Shown: positions 62,457 to 64,000 of the stretch, piece after piece
How positions within the stretch are numbered: the stretch's first letter is position 1
Layout of the letters: the number at the start of each line of letters is the position of its first letter
Assembly: GCF_040513375.1 (NCBI RefSeq)
Contig: NZ_JBEVTG010000001.1
Location: forward strand, 930,001-994,000
Reading direction: 5' to 3'
Source of the DNA: Flagellimonas_B algarum
GTDB taxonomy: Bacteria; Bacteroidota; Bacteroidia; Flavobacteriales; Flavobacteriaceae
Length of the DNA: 64,000 bases
The notes under the pieces: model-generated
What the model was told of the DNA's origin: nothing
Databases searched by the model: none
Seen by the model: only the letters and a program-made list of their open reading frames with translations
Position numbers and translations under genes: made by a program

Positions 62457-64000
62457 ATGCAACTCAGTACCCTCGACTATGTGCTGATTTTCGGCTTTTT
62501 TGCCATCGTGCTCTCTATTGGGATCTACGTATCGAAAAAATCAGGCAAAGACTCCTCTGAATACTTTCTTTCAGGCCGAACCATGCCCTGGTGGCTGCTG
62601 GGCCTTTCGATGGTCGCCACGACCTTTTCGACCGACACCCCCAATTTGGTGACCGATTTGGTTCGCTCGAGCGGAGTCTCCGCCAACTGGGGCTGGTGGT
62701 GTTTTTTGTTGACGGGCATGCTGACGGTTTTCGTCTATGCCAAACTCTGGCGTAAGTCGAATGTCAAGACCGATCTGGAATTCTATGAACTGCGCTATGG
62801 GGGAAAGCCCGCAAGCTTTCTTCGCAAGTTCCGCGCCGTGTATTTGGGCATCCTGTTCAATGTGATTACCATGTCGGCCGTAACCTTGGCGGCGATCAAG
62901 ATCGGCGGCGTCATGTTGGGCTTGGAACCTTGGGTCACCGTGGTGGCCGCAGGCCTGATCACTGTCGTTTTTAGTGCCTTAGGCGGATTCAAAGGGGTGG
63001 TCTACAGTGATTTTCTCTTGTTTTTCGTGGCCATGGCCGGGGCTATAGGCGCTGCGGTCTATTTGGTCAACCTCCCTGAAGTTGGGGGTATCGAAGCCAT
63101 TTTACAGAACGAAAACGTCAAGGATAAACTGAGCATCCTTCCAGATTTCAGCGATAAAAAAGCCTTGATTACCATGCTGATCATTCCCCTTGCGGTACAA
63201 TGGTGGAGTTCATGGTACCCTGGCGGTGAGCCCGGAGGCGGGGGGTATATCGCCCAGCGCATGCTGGCAGCGAAAAATGAGAACCACGCCATTGGGGCGA
63301 CCTTCTTTTTCAACATCATGCACTATGCTTTGCGGCCTTGGCCTTGGATTTTGGTCGCTTTGGCCTCTTTGGTCATCTATCCGGATGTGGCGAGTATACA
63401 TGAGGCCTTTCCGAACGTAGCGGCTGACAAATTGGGCCATGACCTGGCCTATTCGGCCATGTTGACCAAATTACCCAGCGGCTTATTGGGCATCGTTTTG
63501 GCCTCTTTGGTCGCAGCCTATATGAGCACGATTTCTACGCAGCTCAATTGGGGGTCGAGTTATATGGTGTTCGATTTTTACAAACAACAGATCAATCCGA
63601 ACGCCACTGAAAAGCAGATGGTCGCCGTTGGGCGGTTGTCAACGGTGATTTTGATGGTTTTGAGCGCCTTTTTGGCCTTGGCCATGCAGAACGCAATGGG
63701 CATCTTCAACTTGCTGCTGTCTTTTGGAGCGGGCACGGGACTCATCTTTATCCTGCGCTGGTTCTGGTGGCGGATCAATGCGTGGAGTGAGATAACGGCC
63801 ATGTTCTCATCGGGCATTTTGGCCATTCTGTTGGAGACCACCTCCTTGAGAGGCTTTTTGTTCGGCGCCGAAAATGGCTTGTTGCCCGACTGGGGCGAAC
63901 TGCCCTTTATCATGGTCATCACCACTATCATTTGGTTGACGGCCACCTTTGTGACCCAACCCGAGTCTAAAGAAGTCTTGCAACAGTTCTATAAGAAAAT
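62457..64000 (+). CDS. Sodium:solute symporter (SSS family), 3' truncated
   Basis: Begins MQLSTLDYVLIFGFFAIVL at 62457 and stays open to the window end, giving 514 codons without the C-terminus. Typical SSS features: first span LDYVLIFGFFAIVLSIGIY, then SGRTMPWWLLGLSMVATTFS, FYELRYGGKPASFLRKFRA (the family ExxRF-like motif) and VAAGLITVVFSALGGFKGV. It imports a sugar, vitamin or amino acid with Na+; substrate unknown. Several spans are rich in Trp and Gly as in related Bacteroidota symporters. It may be the first gene of a catabolic operon continuing beyond the window. Confidence 0.9.
   Translation, partial: MQLSTLDYVLIFGFFAIVLSIGIYVSKKSGKDSSEYFLSGRTMPWWLLGLSMVATTFSTDTPNLVTDLVRSSGVSANWGWWCFLLTGMLTVFVYAKLWRKSNVKTDLEFYELRYGGKPASFLRKFRAVYLGILFNVITMSAVTLAAIKIGGVMLGLEPWVTVVAAGLITVVFSALGGFKGVVYSDFLLFFVAMAGAIGAAVYLVNLPEVGGIEAILQNENVKDKLSILPDFSDKKALITMLIIPLAVQWWSSWYPGGEPGGGGYIAQRMLAAKNENHAIGATFFFNIMHYALRPWPWILVALASLVIYPDVASIHEAFPNVAADKLGHDLAYSAMLTKLPSGLLGIVLASLVAAYMSTISTQLNWGSSYMVFDFYKQQINPNATEKQMVAVGRLSTVILMVLSAFLALAMQNAMGIFNLLLSFGAGTGLIFILRWFWWRINAWSEITAMFSSGILAILLETTSLRGFLFGAENGLLPDWGELPFIMVITTIIWLTATFVTQPESKEVLQQFYKK

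Overview
The window looks like chromosomal DNA of a member of the Bacteroidota, most likely a marine Flavobacteriaceae (inference). Four things support this. There is a type IX secretion (T9SS) surface protein with a gliding-motility-type C-terminal domain followed by a PorP/SprF partner. There is a CarboxypepD_reg/TonB outer-membrane receptor. Protein families with flavobacterial flavour (head-GIN DUF2807, RnpA next to an S41 protease, a MSMKN-type LepA) are present. Several promoters fit the Bacteroidota pattern TTG-N17..20-TAnnTTTG. No insertion sequence, phage, CRISPR array or rRNA was seen.

Layout. 1-10.4 kb: the 3' part of a giant SprB-repeat adhesin and its PorP/SprF partner. 10.4-25.8 kb: housekeeping and envelope genes: folB, tRNA-Cys, a LysE exporter, a GIN-domain protein, rnr, rpiB, a GNAT enzyme, a solitary C5 DNA methyltransferase, an EthD-like protein, a small outer-membrane barrel, a creatininase-family enzyme, an S41 protease with rnpA, and M1, S8 and MBL-fold hydrolases. 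The 557-base A+T-rich gap between divergent rnr and rpiB carries DnaA-box-like 9-mers and is a weak oriC candidate. 25.9-35.3 kb: a cation/proton antiporter with an RCK domain, lepA, a TonB-type receptor, dusB, an FtsX/LolE-type permease, rbfA, methylmalonyl-CoA epimerase and a CAT-anticodon tRNA.

35.3-46.2 kb is visibly more A+T rich. It starts with a duplicated tRNA 3' end plus terminator, whose second hairpin is inverted. Next comes a 2194-residue alpha-2-macroglobulin with a SusC-like carboxypeptidase-regulatory/plug module inserted at the bait-region position. After that is an apparent NAD/ADP-ribose module: a Nudix-winged-helix regulator of NrtR type, then a tight operon of an SPFH protein, an NAD-kinase-fold protein and an ADP-ribosylglycohydrolase. 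Three copies of the same palindrome (TGYGT-N7-ACACA) lie at the regulator promoter and the operon promoter, two of them in identical phase with the -7 box. This is my best candidate for an under-described system.

46.2-51.1 kb: a TPR protein behind a structured leader or small RNA, a 41-residue small ORF with its own promoter and terminator, a UPF1/DNA2-like helicase and an XRE regulator. 51.3-60.7 kb: a divergent six-gene membrane-stress-type cluster: YbjN-like protein, PspA/IM30, an acidic membrane OB-fold protein, a YqiK-type flotillin, a lipoyl-fold protein without the lipoylation lysine, and a 1625-residue AAA ATPase of DUF3686 type, closed by a strong terminator. 60.9-64 kb: a hypothetical protein, a TauE/SafE permease, and the 5' part of a sodium:solute symporter cut by the window end.
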